Positions 1-8,685 of a stretch of DNA of 64,000 nucleotides are shown here, piece after piece. A program made the position numbers and the translations under genes. The stretch is from the NCBI RefSeq assembly GCF_900184255.1, contig NZ_LT854639.1, forward strand, positions 216,553 to 280,552, written 5' to 3'. Origin of the DNA: Haloimpatiens massiliensis. Its GTDB lineage: Bacteria; Bacillota; Clostridia; Clostridiales; Clostridiaceae. The first letter of the stretch is position 1. Each line of letters opens with the position of its first letter. Under the pieces are notes generated by a model, which was not told the origin of the DNA, ran no database searches, and was given only the letters and a program-made list of their open reading frames with translations.

Positions 1-1161
1 CTTACGACTTTCTAAAGTAAGCATAATATACCTAGTAAAAACTATAGAAGTATGTGAAACCATGGAATCATAAGAACGCCCTTGAAACTCTTTAGCGAGT
101 TTTAGAAAGGACTTGTTCATTTTAAAGAAAACCTCTATATCCCAACGTTTTCCATAAATTCTTACTATCTCGTTATCATCTAAGGATATATTGGTTGAAA
201 TTAAAGCAAGCCATTTTCTACTTCTGTTTCTGTCCCTTACAAATACAATTTTTGCTTTTACTTCATTACCATTTTTGTCAGAGCCAATACCTACAATAGC
301 AGAAGAGAGAATTTTGGCCTTACCACGCCTTTTTCTTAAAGCAGCGTAAAGATCTTTAAGGTTCAATAATTTACCATTGTAATTGTAGTAAACCCTTGGC
401 ATTGCTTTAACCATGGCAATAGTATTAAGTTTGAGTTCTAAAATCTGTATAAGAGTTTTTGGGTACGTAAACCAGCTGTCAAAAAGAACATATGAAGCAG
501 GAATAGCATATTTTGAAACTTGTTTAAGTAAACTAATCATAACTTCGGGTGACTTTAAAATAGCCTCCTTACGGAGTTTAGATCCATTAGTTCTTTTATC
601 AATATTGTGATTTTCTGAGCAAAGTCTGTTTTTCTCCTTTTCGGAAGAAAGTAGAGTGAACGCAAGTGGTAAAAAAGTGTTGCCATCTGACCAGCCAAGA
701 GTAAGAAGGCGAAAGCCCTTGATATATTTATGATCAACATGATCACGAACTCTTGCAAGAAGTTCAACAGATTTACTTCTAGATCTACTGTATAAAGAAT
801 CATCAACTACAAGTACATTAACTCTATCTTCAGAAGTAAGAGGCACAATAATGTTTTTTATGATTGATGAAGAAAGTAAAAACAGAAATTTTCTCCAATT
901 GAAGTTTGGTGAGTTAAGGAATCTATATATAGTATCCTTTGAAAATTGATTATTTTTTCCAAATTCCAAGTTTCTAAATAAGTTTTTTCCAGTAAAAACA
1001 AGCATAAAGATATATTTAAATATTTTTATACAGGAAAATCCTTTTTCTTTAGAAAAATTACATTGTTTAAGTATGTATCCAATTTTGTTATCCTTAAAAA
1101 ATCTATTTATAGTAAAATTAAGTTGTTTATCAGTAGTATCATTTGATATAATAGTATTCAT
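1..1161 (-). mobile_element. IS4-superfamily DDE transposase, C-terminus off the left edge
   Basis: On the minus strand an uninterrupted frame runs from an ATG at 1161 to the window edge (387 codons). I recognise a DDE transposase of the IS4 superfamily: a first Asp in LVVDDSLYS, a second in VLFDSWFTYP, and the C-terminal signature RWDIEVFFKMNKSFL carrying the catalytic Glu. The ribosome site AAGGAAAGGA lies just upstream. The right end of the element falls near 1275, where it interrupts an HD-GYP gene; the left end, and so any target duplication, is outside the window. The frame is intact as far as it can be seen, so the element may be active. The exact IS subgroup is not determined. Confidence 0.88.
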
Positions 1162-1164
1162 AAG

Positions 1165-1224
1165 AAACATTCCTTTCCTTGGTGTGATGTTTGTCATGAT
1201 TCTATTATACCAAAAGGAATGTTT
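1165..1224 (-). promoter_or_regulatory. Inverted repeat enclosing transposase -10 and RBS
   Basis: The minus strand carries AAACATTCCTTTTGG (1224-1210) and, further down, CCAAGGAAAGGAATGTTT (1182-1165), which pair almost perfectly. Between them lies a TATAAT (1209-1204). A transcript starting from that promoter would lack the first arm, whereas a transcript entering from outside would contain both and would bury the ribosome site. This is the layout known from IS10 and IS50. The pairing is seen; the regulation is inferred. Confidence 0.6.
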
Positions 1225-1266
1225 CTTTGCTTTATATGTTTATTTTAAAGGCTTCCGCCTTAAATT

Positions 1267-1665
1267 TTATGTGCGAAAGTTGAGAGTATAATTATCATAA
1301 GTTTTTATATCATTAAGACTTTTATCCACATCCTTATTCTCTAGTATATATTCTACAAGGCTCTGGACTTTCTCCACACTATCCCTTACTTCTTTTTCTC
1401 CATTTAGACTTACATTTTTAACAACTTTAGACAAGCTTTTAATTGCATATTGCTTTAATTCCGTAAGCTCTTCATCTTCTACTTTTACATCATCAAGTCT
1501 CTCATCTTTAATATATATGTAATATACACCTAAATTTTTTAGTTTTTCTAAATATCTGTCTGTAAGAGCTATACCAGCCTTTAATAATATCTGTCCATCA
1601 TCACCTAGTATACTTTTCCCCAATATTTCCATTTCCCTTACATTATCTATACACTCTAACCTCAT
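1267..1665 (-). pseudogene. HD-GYP c-di-GMP phosphodiesterase, N-terminal fragment cut by the IS
   Basis: The frame begins with a good ribosome site (GAGGGG) and encodes 132 residues. Residues 1-55 (MRLECIDNVREMEILGKSIL...) are the N-terminal region that precedes HD-GYP domains in clostridial c-di-GMP phosphodiesterases, followed by a charged helical linker. The protein stops after DNYTLNFRT. In intact relatives DNYTxN continues into the His-containing start of the HD-GYP domain, so the sequence departs exactly at the catalytic domain; FRT and the stop come from the end of the IS. The rest of the gene would lie to the left of the IS, outside this window. The fragment should have no phosphodiesterase activity. 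Confidence 0.85.
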
Positions 1666-1858
1666 GTTGCACCCCTCGTTAGTAAAAATTTTACTTAATA
1701 GGAATATTATACTCCTTTTAAGCCTAAAAGAATTTATCCATTGTGATGCCAGCTGTAATTACCCCATTATATAAAATCTGAAGATTATAGCTGGCTTCAC
1801 ATGTGATAAATTTAGTTCTTAATTTATTATCGTATACAAAGACAAGGTTTTAAGTGTT

Positions 1859-3652
1859 TTATTTGTCTAGCATATCCAAAAGCTCATCAAATCTCTTAAT
1901 AGTATCTTCTAAAGGTTTTGCAGTAGTCATATCTACTCCAGCCCTTTTTAAAATGTTTATAGGATAATCAGACCCTCCACTTTTTAAGAAACCTTTGTAT
2001 TTTTCCACTGCCTCTTCTCCTTCATTTAAAATAGCAGTACTAAAAGAGTTAGCAGCAGCATAACCAGTAGCATATTGATATACATAAAAATCTGAATAAA
2101 AATGTGGTATTCTAGCCCATTCCATCTCTATGCCCTCATCTATTATCATATCTTCTCCAAAATATTTTGCATTTAACTCTTTCCATATTTTACATAACTC
2201 TTCACTAGTAAGCGGTTTACCTTCCTCTAAAATTTCATGAGTTATTTTTTCAAATTCTGCAAACATTATTTGTCTAAACACTGTAGTTCTAATTCCCTCT
2301 AATTGTTGATTTATGAGATAAAGTCTTCTTTTTTCATCCTTCTCCTTGTCAATAAGATCTTTTATTAATAGACATTCATTAGTTATAGAAGCTACTTCTG
2401 CACAAAATAGTACATAATCTGAATATACAAATGGTTGATTCTTTCTTGAATAATAAGAATGAATAGAGTGCCCCATTTCATGAGCTAATGTGGATACATC
2501 ATCTAAACCGTAATTGTAGTTTAATAGAACATAAGGCATAGTATCGTAACATCCCCAAGAATAAGCTCCACTTCTCTTACCTTTATTTTGGAATACATCT
2601 ATCCATCCATCTTCCACTCCACTTTGAAATATGTCTAAATACTCTTTTCCTAAAGGTTTTAAACCTTCTTTAACTATTTGTACACCCTTCTCAAATTCTA
2701 TATGAGCCTTTGGAGTATCTATTACTGGCACATATAAATCGTACATATGCATTTCTTCTATTCCTAAAAGTTTCTTTTTAATTCTAACATATCTATGTAG
2801 AGAATCTAAATGCTTATTTATAGTTTCTACCGCATTATTATAGACCTCTAAAGGTATGTTATTAGGTTTTAACGAACTTTCTAAAGAACTTTCAAAATTT
2901 CTGGTTTTAGAGGTAACTATAAAATTCTTAATAGAAGAAGTTAAAGCTGTAGCAAAAGTATTTCTGTATTTATAATAATTTTCGTATAACTTTTCAAAAG
3001 CTTCTTTTCTAACTTCTCTATTTTTACTTCTTAAAAAATTAATAAAATTCCCCTCACTAAGCTCCACATCATTTCCCTCTTCATCCTTTATATAAGGGAA
3101 ACTCATGTCCGCATTAGCTAACATTCCTCTTATATTTCCTGGTGCATTTAGACAATCTGAAAGTGAAGCCAAAATCTCTTCAGTCTTCCTATCTAAAGTA
3201 TGTGGTTTCATCTTCAATATATCTTCTAAATAAAATTTGTACATATTGAGTTCTGGTACTTCTTTCATAGACTTTGAGATGTTCCCTTCTTCTAAGGACA
3301 GTATTTCCGGTTGAAAAAAGGCTTCAAAACTCATAACCTCTGCAAGGTATGCATCTATTCTATTTTTAATTCCCTGAAAAGTATTGTTTCCTGTGTCCTC
3401 ATCACTTCTCAAATGAGCGTAAACATATAACTTTTCTAGAAGTCTTGAAACTTCTTCTTGAAGTCCTAGGAAATTTAAAAGTTCTTTTCCTTCTGATAGC
3501 TTACCACTATATTTTGAAAGTTGTGGTGCTTTTTCTTTTAATACATTAAAATCTTTCTCCCAAGCTTCTAAGTCCCCATAAATTTTTTTAATATTCCACT
3601 TATATTTTTCTGAAATTTTTTCTCTACTTTTCAACTTTTTAACATTTGCCAT
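1859..3652 (-). CDS. pepF: Oligoendopeptidase F (M3B family)
   Basis: A 597-residue protein, the usual length of PepF. It is a cytoplasmic zinc metallopeptidase that cuts short peptides of roughly 7 to 17 residues. The zinc site HEMGHS is seen near residue 390, with the third ligand expected in the downstream AEVASITNE segment. The N-terminal helical region and the C-terminal WARIPHFY...YVYQYATGYAAA stretch are typical of the family. No signal peptide is present. The start chosen (ATG, MANVKKLK) has only a weak adjacent ribosome site; a strong GGGGGTGA lies further upstream and is separated from the ATG by a hairpin (see separate entry). The gene appears monocistronic. Confidence 0.95.
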   Translation of the reverse strand: MANVKKLKSREKISEKYKWNIKKIYGDLEAWEKDFNVLKEKAPQLSKYSGKLSEGKELLNFLGLQEEVSRLLEKLYVYAHLRSDEDTGNNTFQGIKNRIDAYLAEVMSFEAFFQPEILSLEEGNISKSMKEVPELNMYKFYLEDILKMKPHTLDRKTEEILASLSDCLNAPGNIRGMLANADMSFPYIKDEEGNDVELSEGNFINFLRSKNREVRKEAFEKLYENYYKYRNTFATALTSSIKNFIVTSKTRNFESSLESSLKPNNIPLEVYNNAVETINKHLDSLHRYVRIKKKLLGIEEMHMYDLYVPVIDTPKAHIEFEKGVQIVKEGLKPLGKEYLDIFQSGVEDGWIDVFQNKGKRSGAYSWGCYDTMPYVLLNYNYGLDDVSTLAHEMGHSIHSYYSRKNQPFVYSDYVLFCAEVASITNECLLIKDLIDKEKDEKRRLYLINQQLEGIRTTVFRQIMFAEFEKITHEILEEGKPLTSEELCKIWKELNAKYFGEDMIIDEGIEMEWARIPHFYSDFYVYQYATGYAAANSFSTAILNEGEEAVEKYKGFLKSGGSDYPINILKRAGVDMTTAKPLEDTIKRFDELLDMLDK

Positions 3653-3694
3653 TACTTACTGCTGTAGATGTAAACTACTAGCAGTTTCACCCCC
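3650..3694 (-). promoter_or_regulatory. Shine-Dalgarno separated from the pepF start by a hairpin
   Basis: On the minus strand GGGGGTGA (3694-3687) is followed by CTGCTAGTAG (3684-3675), a 7-nt loop and CTACAGCAG (3667-3659), which fold into a nine-pair stem with one bulged A. The ATG follows at 3652. If the stem is folded, the spacing between GGGGGTGA and ATG becomes about 8 nt, which is optimal; the linear spacing is far too long. Confidence 0.5.
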
Positions 3695-4152
3695 TTATTA
3701 TTAAAATTAAAAATACTAAAAATCCAATTATAAAAAACCACAATTTAGTAATATTATAACACAATTCCTAAGTTTTACTCCCATAAATAATGATAATTTT
3801 CTATTAAATTAAGTATATTTCAATGATAATTTTTGCATACTATACATTTTATGGTATTATAAATATAAATAAGTAACCCTTTAATTAATAGAAAAAATTT
3901 ATTTGTATTATCATTACTTCTAAACTTTATTTAGGTATCAGTTTCATTTAACTACTAGTGTATCTCTTGCCCCTTTTTTCCTAGAATCTAGAACATAAAA
4001 TACAGTTTATAAACTAAATATTTTTAAAATTAAAAATGAAAAACTAAGTATTGTTCATTAGGGACTAAATTAGAAGACTAGCATGCTAAAAAATTATCCA
4101 ATGATTAGGAATTTGTAATTAAAGACTGGTGATTAAAATAGAGGTGTTTTAA
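3695..4152. other. Intergenic, AT-rich, no gene seen
   Basis: This stretch separates the divergent pepF and the small membrane-protein gene. Both strands are rich in stop codons. It must hold both promoters, but I cannot assign convincing -35/-10 pairs. Confidence 0.6.
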
Positions 4153-4464
4153 ATGAAAAAATTTTTATTTCTTATATGTACAATATTTATTACAATATTT
4201 ATATTTCTTAATGTTTATTCTATAAAGAAAACTAAAAATATAGGTGGAGCTGTGGAAAGATATAGTACTACTGGCATATTTAATGAATATAAATTATATA
4301 GATTGGATAATTGGGAAGTGGAGTTTTCCGATGGCAATATGTGCATAGTTTCTGTAAAAGGTCTCAAAAAAAAATCTCCTCATGATTTAATTAGTTATAA
4401 AATGCTTTTAGAAAAAAATAAAAAAGGACTATGGAAACTTAAAAAATTCTACCAAAATCCATAG
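4153..4464 (+). CDS. Small membrane-anchored or exported protein, unknown function
   Basis: A 103-residue protein with a Lys start, a single hydrophobic segment at about residues 4-23 (signal anchor or uncleaved signal) and an extracytoplasmic part of about 80 residues rich in Lys. The ribosome site GAGGTG is well placed. I do not recognise the family. It is convergent with the Fur-type regulator gene, the two stop codons lying only about 8 bp apart, so a shared bidirectional termination zone is likely. It is probably a real gene, given its ribosome site and coherent composition. Confidence 0.6.
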   Translation: MKKFLFLICTIFITIFIFLNVYSIKKTKNIGGAVERYSTTGIFNEYKLYRLDNWEVEFSDGNMCIVSVKGLKKKSPHDLISYKMLLEKNKKGLWKLKKFYQNP

Positions 4465-4472
4465 CCCCTTCT

Positions 4473-4904
4473 CTACTTCTTTTTATTTTTTCCTATACAT
4501 TCTTCACAAATTCCTTTAAACTTTATGTCTTCTTCTAATTCAACCATTGCAAAGCCTGTCTTATCTTTTACCATTTCTTTTATTTGTGGCATAGGGCAAT
4601 CTATTTCCACTTGCTTATTACAAAGCTCACACTTCAATATATGCTTATGATTATTTTCTTTAAAAGTATATTCATACTTTCCTTTACCTATATCAAATTT
4701 TTGTACTAAATCTTTTGTATAAAACAATTCTAGTGTTCTATAAACTGTGGATAAATCCACAGTTATCCCCTGATTTTTACAAGCTTCATATATATAATCT
4801 GCACTTAGTGATTTTTCTTCTTCTATTATAAGTTTTAAAATACTCAGCCTTGCTTTTGTGCATTTCATATTATTATTTTTCATGATAGACTTATATTTTT
4901 CCAT
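4473..4904 (-). CDS. Fur-family metal-dependent repressor
   Basis: A 143-residue Fur/PerR/Zur-type protein. The N-terminal winged helix includes KCTKARLSILKLI and the recognition region VDLSTVYRTLELF. The dimerisation part has the metal-binding NNHKHILKCELC segment and a second CxxC pair (GICEEC) near the C-terminus, giving a four-Cys structural zinc site. Family members bind DNA as metal-loaded dimers. Which metal is sensed cannot be decided from sequence. It follows the mntP-like gene by 12 bp on the same strand, so the two are probably co-transcribed, and a role in manganese or peroxide-linked metal homeostasis is a reasonable inference. Confidence 0.88.
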   Translation of the reverse strand: MEKYKSIMKNNNMKCTKARLSILKLIIEEEKSLSADYIYEACKNQGITVDLSTVYRTLELFYTKDLVQKFDIGKGKYEYTFKENNHKHILKCELCNKQVEIDCPMPQIKEMVKDKTGFAMVELEEDIKFKGICEECIGKNKKK

Positions 4905-4916
4905 ATAATCATCCCT

Positions 4917-5465
4917 TTAAAAAAATACCATCTTAAGTCCAAACATTATAAGTATTACCCCTCCTATATAGTCTGCATAGGCACTTACAGTTTTTATCTT
5001 CTTTAAATATCTGCACATACTAAAAGCTATAGTAGTCATTATAGCAGTTATAAATCCTATGTAAAGCGAATCACTTAAAATTATCCAATTGCTTTTTATA
5101 CTATTAAGCACTGTAAATCCAATTACCATGGCGTCAATACTCACAGACATTCCCAGTATAAAATAAGCCTTTGTACTATCTATAAACTTATTTTCTTCAT
5201 GCTGAAACCCTTCTTTAAGCATAAGTATTCCCACCAAAACTATTATTATACCACCAATAACCTTTGGCATTTCTGCTATATAGGAATTAAATAAAATTCC
5301 TGCATAAGCTCCTACAAAAGCAAAAAAGAACTGAAAAAATCCAAAAGAAGCTATATATGGTATACTTTTTCTAAATTTCAAATTACATATGCCAAGACTA
5401 ATAGCCACCCCAAAAGCATCTAATGAAAGCGCTAAAGCTATTAATGTAAGTTCATAAAAGCTCAT
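4917..5465 (-). CDS. mntP: MntP-like manganese efflux membrane protein
   Basis: A 182-residue integral membrane protein with about six transmembrane helices, the length and layout of MntP (DUF204). The two internal-repeat motifs with membrane Asp residues are visible: LALSLDAFGVAISLG near residue 16 and GMSVSIDAMVIGFTV near residue 110. MntP exports Mn2+ from the cytoplasm. The related sporulation protein YtaF shares the fold, so the function is not certain. It is the first gene of a probable two-gene operon with the Fur-family regulator, which supports metal transport. Confidence 0.82.
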   Translation of the reverse strand: MSFYELTLIALALSLDAFGVAISLGICNLKFRKSIPYIASFGFFQFFFAFVGAYAGILFNSYIAEMPKVIGGIIIVLVGILMLKEGFQHEENKFIDSTKAYFILGMSVSIDAMVIGFTVLNSIKSNWIILSDSLYIGFITAIMTTIAFSMCRYLKKIKTVSAYADYIGGVILIMFGLKMVFF

Positions 5466-5535
5466 CTACTATCTCCCCTTATATTTTTTAACAAAAATCA
5501 ATGACCAATTCATAGTGTCGATTTTCATTCATTGG

Positions 5536-5557
5536 CCATTGATAATTATCATTGAGC
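5536..5557. promoter_or_regulatory. Possible Fur-type operator upstream of mntP-fur
   Basis: The segment ATTGATAATTATCATTGA (5538-5555) is a near-perfect inverted repeat that resembles half-sites of Fur/PerR operators (TGATAAT / ATTATCA). It lies about 75 bp upstream of the mntP start, next to a Fur-family gene. Autoregulation is inferred. Confidence 0.4.
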
Positions 5558-5577
5558 ATTGAATATTATTCATTTAT

Positions 5578-5614
5578 AAAATTTGAAAATGGATAACTTA
5601 CATTTTCAAATTTT
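5578..5614 (-). terminator. Intrinsic terminator of pepD, overlapping its stop codon
   Basis: AAAATTTGAAAATG (5578-5591) and CATTTTCAAATTTT (5601-5614) are perfectly complementary. The first-transcribed arm overlaps the pepD stop codon, and the minus strand continues TTTTAT. Confidence 0.6.
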
Positions 5615-7067
5615 ACTTAATCCTCTTAAGTATTTCTAATAAGTATTTCCAAACTCTTTCTGTAGAAGATATGCTTATGTGTTCTTTTGGAGTGTGTACG
5701 TCATACATGTTTGGTCCAAAAGATATCATATCCATGTCATGAAATTTTCCTGAGAATAATCCACATTCAAGACCCGCATGTATAGCTGCTATTTCAGGCT
5801 TTTCTCCATATATTCCTTCATAAGCTTCTACACATATTTCTCTTAATTTTGAATCTGCCTTGTATTGCCATGCTGGATACGGTGCAAAAGTTTCTATTTT
5901 GGCTCCATAAACCTTAGCTATAGAAACTGCTCTTTGGTGTATTTCTTCTTTTAGTGAATCTACAGAACTTCTAGTTGCACTTATAAGTTCTATAGAATCT
6001 TCTAAAGTGTTTACTACGCCTATATTACTTGAGCTTTCTACAAGTCCATCTATAGCCATACTCATAGTTTGCACTGAATTTGGTATTAGAAGTAATATAT
6101 TTACGGCCTTCTCCAAAGTATCTCTTGAGAATACTTTTTCTATATTTTCATTAGAAGTAGTTAAACTTATAGTTACATCCTTATCTGCATTTTCTAATTC
6201 TGTCTTAAATGTTTGTGTCCATTGATTAACTTTTTCTTGTAAAACATTCATTTCCTGCTCATTAACTAAAATTACAGCTACATTTTGCCTTGGAATAGCG
6301 TTATCTTTTTCTCCTCCATTTATGGATGCTACTTTTAAATCAATAGAATTCATAAGGTCGTTTAAAAATCTACCCATTAGCTTGTTGGCATTTCCTCTTC
6401 CCTTATTTATTTCCATTCCAGAGTGTCCACCCTTTAATCCATGTACCTTAACTTCTACAGCCTTTAATCCTTCTACCTTTTCAAATGTTACTGGAAGAAT
6501 TATTTTATCCCTAAGTCCACCAGCACAGCTTACAAGAAGTTTTCCTTCTTCTTCTGAGTCTATGTTCAAAAGCAATCTTCCATTAATATTAGCTGGGTCT
6601 AATCCCTGAGCTCCGCCCATACCAGTTTCTTCATCAGTAGTAACTAATAATTCTATTGGTGGATGAGGAATATCTGAAGACGCAAGCACCGCAAGTCCAT
6701 AAGCCACTGCAATTCCATCATCAGCTCCTAATGTAGTTCCTTCTGCTCTTACAAAATCTCTATCTACTTTAATCTTTATTGGATCCTTTTTAAAATCATG
6801 ATCTAGACCTGGTTCCTTAGCACAAACCATGTCCATGTGTCCTTGAATAACAACTGTTGGAGCATTTTCATATCCCATTGTACCTGGCTTCTTTATTATT
6901 ACATTTAAAGTTTCGTCTTGAATAACTTCTAAATTATTTTCTTTAGCAAAACTAACTAAATAGTCGCTTACTCTTTTTTCATCTCCTGAACCTCTAGGTA
7001 TTTTGGTAAGTTCTTCAAAATAGAAAAATACTTCTTTTGGATTTAAATTTTCTAGTACTCTACTCAT
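5613..7067 (-). CDS. pepD: Aminoacyl-histidine dipeptidase (PepD, M20 family)
   Basis: A 484-residue cytosolic metallopeptidase of the M20C type, full length for PepD. Zinc-ligand and catalytic regions seen: VIQGHMDMVC near residue 75, TLGADDGIAVAYG near residue 115, TTDEETGMGGAQGL near 145, and the C-terminal AIHAGLECGLF and FGPNMYDVHTPKE motifs. The enzyme hydrolyses Xaa-His dipeptides such as carnosine and other dipeptides. Ribosome site GAGGTGATG precedes the ATG. It stands alone with its own terminator. Confidence 0.95.
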   Translation of the reverse strand: MSRVLENLNPKEVFFYFEELTKIPRGSGDEKRVSDYLVSFAKENNLEVIQDETLNVIIKKPGTMGYENAPTVVIQGHMDMVCAKEPGLDHDFKKDPIKIKVDRDFVRAEGTTLGADDGIAVAYGLAVLASSDIPHPPIELLVTTDEETGMGGAQGLDPANINGRLLLNIDSEEEGKLLVSCAGGLRDKIILPVTFEKVEGLKAVEVKVHGLKGGHSGMEINKGRGNANKLMGRFLNDLMNSIDLKVASINGGEKDNAIPRQNVAVILVNEQEMNVLQEKVNQWTQTFKTELENADKDVTISLTTSNENIEKVFSRDTLEKAVNILLLIPNSVQTMSMAIDGLVESSSNIGVVNTLEDSIELISATRSSVDSLKEEIHQRAVSIAKVYGAKIETFAPYPAWQYKADSKLREICVEAYEGIYGEKPEIAAIHAGLECGLFSGKFHDMDMISFGPNMYDVHTPKEHISISSTERVWKYLLEILKRIK

Positions 7068-7332
7068 TTTTACATCACCTCTTTATATATTTTAGTGGTT
7101 TCCCACTTTTTGTCCAATAATTTAATAATGACGTATAATTAACTAATAATCACGGTATCTAAAATATAGTGCAACATCAGCTACATTAGTGATTTAGCAG
7201 TTCTACTAATCCTCATCACTAAACAATGATAGTTAACACCATAAGTCTTATTACTATTTTACTAATACTCTTCTACTAATATTCTTTCACTGACCACTAG
7301 CTTTAACCTTTAACATATTAGTAATATAAACA

Positions 7333-8199
7333 TTATTTTTCTCCCAATGTTATTATAACCACCGAGATAAGTATTAATATACTTCCCAATATAATAATTG
7401 AACTAAGTTTTTCTTTTAAAATTATTACTCCTAAAACAATACTAACTATAGGCTCTAAAGTACTTAACACGGCTGCATTAGATGCTCCTATAATCTTAAC
7501 ACCTTTTAAGAATGCCATAAGTGCTATAACTGTGGATATAAATGAAATTCCTAGAATAGCTACTATGGATTGAAACTTTATTAACGTAACAAGACTGCCT
7601 GTACATATAGCACTTATGAAAAGTATAGATGAAGATGCAATGGACAGATAAAAAGTGGCACAAAATACATCCATCTTTCCTATAGAACTATGACCAGCTG
7701 ATATTATATAAAAAGAATAAAATATTCCTGAAATAATAGCAAAAAATATTCCCATAGGAGCTAAGACTTCCTTACCGCCACCTACCAATAAATATATGCC
7801 TATACATGAGAGAATAAGTGCAAATATTTTTGTTTTTTTTAGTTTTTCTTTGAAAAATATTACAGAAATAATTGTTACAACTATAGGATATATAAAATGT
7901 ATAGTGGTAGCTAGTCCTACAGACATATAATTGTATGCTAAAAATAAAGTAAGACACCCTACTGCATAACTTCCTCCTCCAAATATAAATACATCTCTCA
8001 ATTCTTTTTTATTTATTTTAAAGCTTATTTTTTTTCCTATCATAAGTGGAAATATCATTATTGCTGCAAATAAGAACCTAAATGCTAAAACAGTTATAGC
8101 ATTAGTTCCTCCCTTATAAGCAATCTTAGCAAGTATAGGCATTACTCCAAATGCTGCTGCAGAAAGCATTGCATAAAAAACCCCATTTATTTTCTTCAT
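7333..8199 (-). CDS. EamA/DMT-superfamily transporter
   Basis: A 288-residue protein with ten predicted transmembrane helices formed by two repeated EamA domains of about five helices each. Typical features are a cytoplasmic Lys-rich segment, the FKEKLKKTKIFALILSCIG transition at mid-protein, and the second-copy motif STLEPIVSIVLGVIILKEKL near residue 240. Members export amino acids, metabolites or drugs; the substrate cannot be told. It is a single gene with no partner. Confidence 0.9.
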   Translation of the reverse strand: MKKINGVFYAMLSAAAFGVMPILAKIAYKGGTNAITVLAFRFLFAAIMIFPLMIGKKISFKINKKELRDVFIFGGGSYAVGCLTLFLAYNYMSVGLATTIHFIYPIVVTIISVIFFKEKLKKTKIFALILSCIGIYLLVGGGKEVLAPMGIFFAIISGIFYSFYIISAGHSSIGKMDVFCATFYLSIASSSILFISAICTGSLVTLIKFQSIVAILGISFISTVIALMAFLKGVKIIGASNAAVLSTLEPIVSIVLGVIILKEKLSSIIILGSILILISVVIITLGEK

Positions 8200-8628
8200 A
8201 TGTATATTCCTTCTTTTTAATATTATAGTATGTTATTATTTTATATTCCAAATAAATCATAAACAATATACTCTATTAATTCAATATGTTTTTTTAATTT
8301 CATTATCATAAAACAACTGTTAACTTATTTTATAGTTTAGTTTATAAAAATATCTCATTTTTTCTTAAAGCTTATAAAAATCTCTCATTTATCATAGTCA
8401 CTTAAAAATAAAGCACATTTCCTTTTACCTATTTTGTATAATAATGATTTGTTCATAGCTATGGTTATTACCTAATATACACGTTATAGAAAATAACTAT
8501 AATTTATCTTCATAGTAAATTCACAACTTATTTAAACTTATTTAAACTTTATGTTACTTTTTTGTCATAACTAATTCATACTTAAATGATATAATTTGAA
8601 ATGTTTTATTAAAATAAGCATTAATGAA
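8200..8628. other. Intergenic region between divergent genes, no gene seen
   Basis: AT-rich and full of stops on both strands. A TATAAT at 8590-8595 is the most likely -10 for the following LCP gene, but no -35 at the proper distance is evident. Two imperfect copies of TTATAAAAAT(A/C)TCTCATTT occur near 8340 and 8370. Confidence 0.5.
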
Positions 8629-8685
8629 AGGGGGTAACCATAAGATACATAATTTAAATTAATTTTATCTTATGGAAGTAAATTG
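8629..8685 (+). promoter_or_regulatory. Shine-Dalgarno bridged to a TTG start by a hairpin
   Basis: AGGGGG (8629-8634) is followed by CCATAAGATA (8638-8647), an 18-nt loop and TATCTTATGG (8666-8675), a perfect 10-bp stem, then the TTG start at 8683. Folding the stem brings the Shine-Dalgarno to about 10 nt from TTG; the linear distance is 48 nt. Confidence 0.55.

Noticed and set aside
555..806. 83-codon frame on the minus strand inside the transposase
   Set aside because: It is an out-of-frame shadow; the real transposase frame is open across the whole region.
8552..8595. TTGTCA / TATAAT as a promoter of the first LCP gene
   Set aside because: The spacer is 22 bp, too long for a normal sigma-A promoter; only the -10 is plausible.
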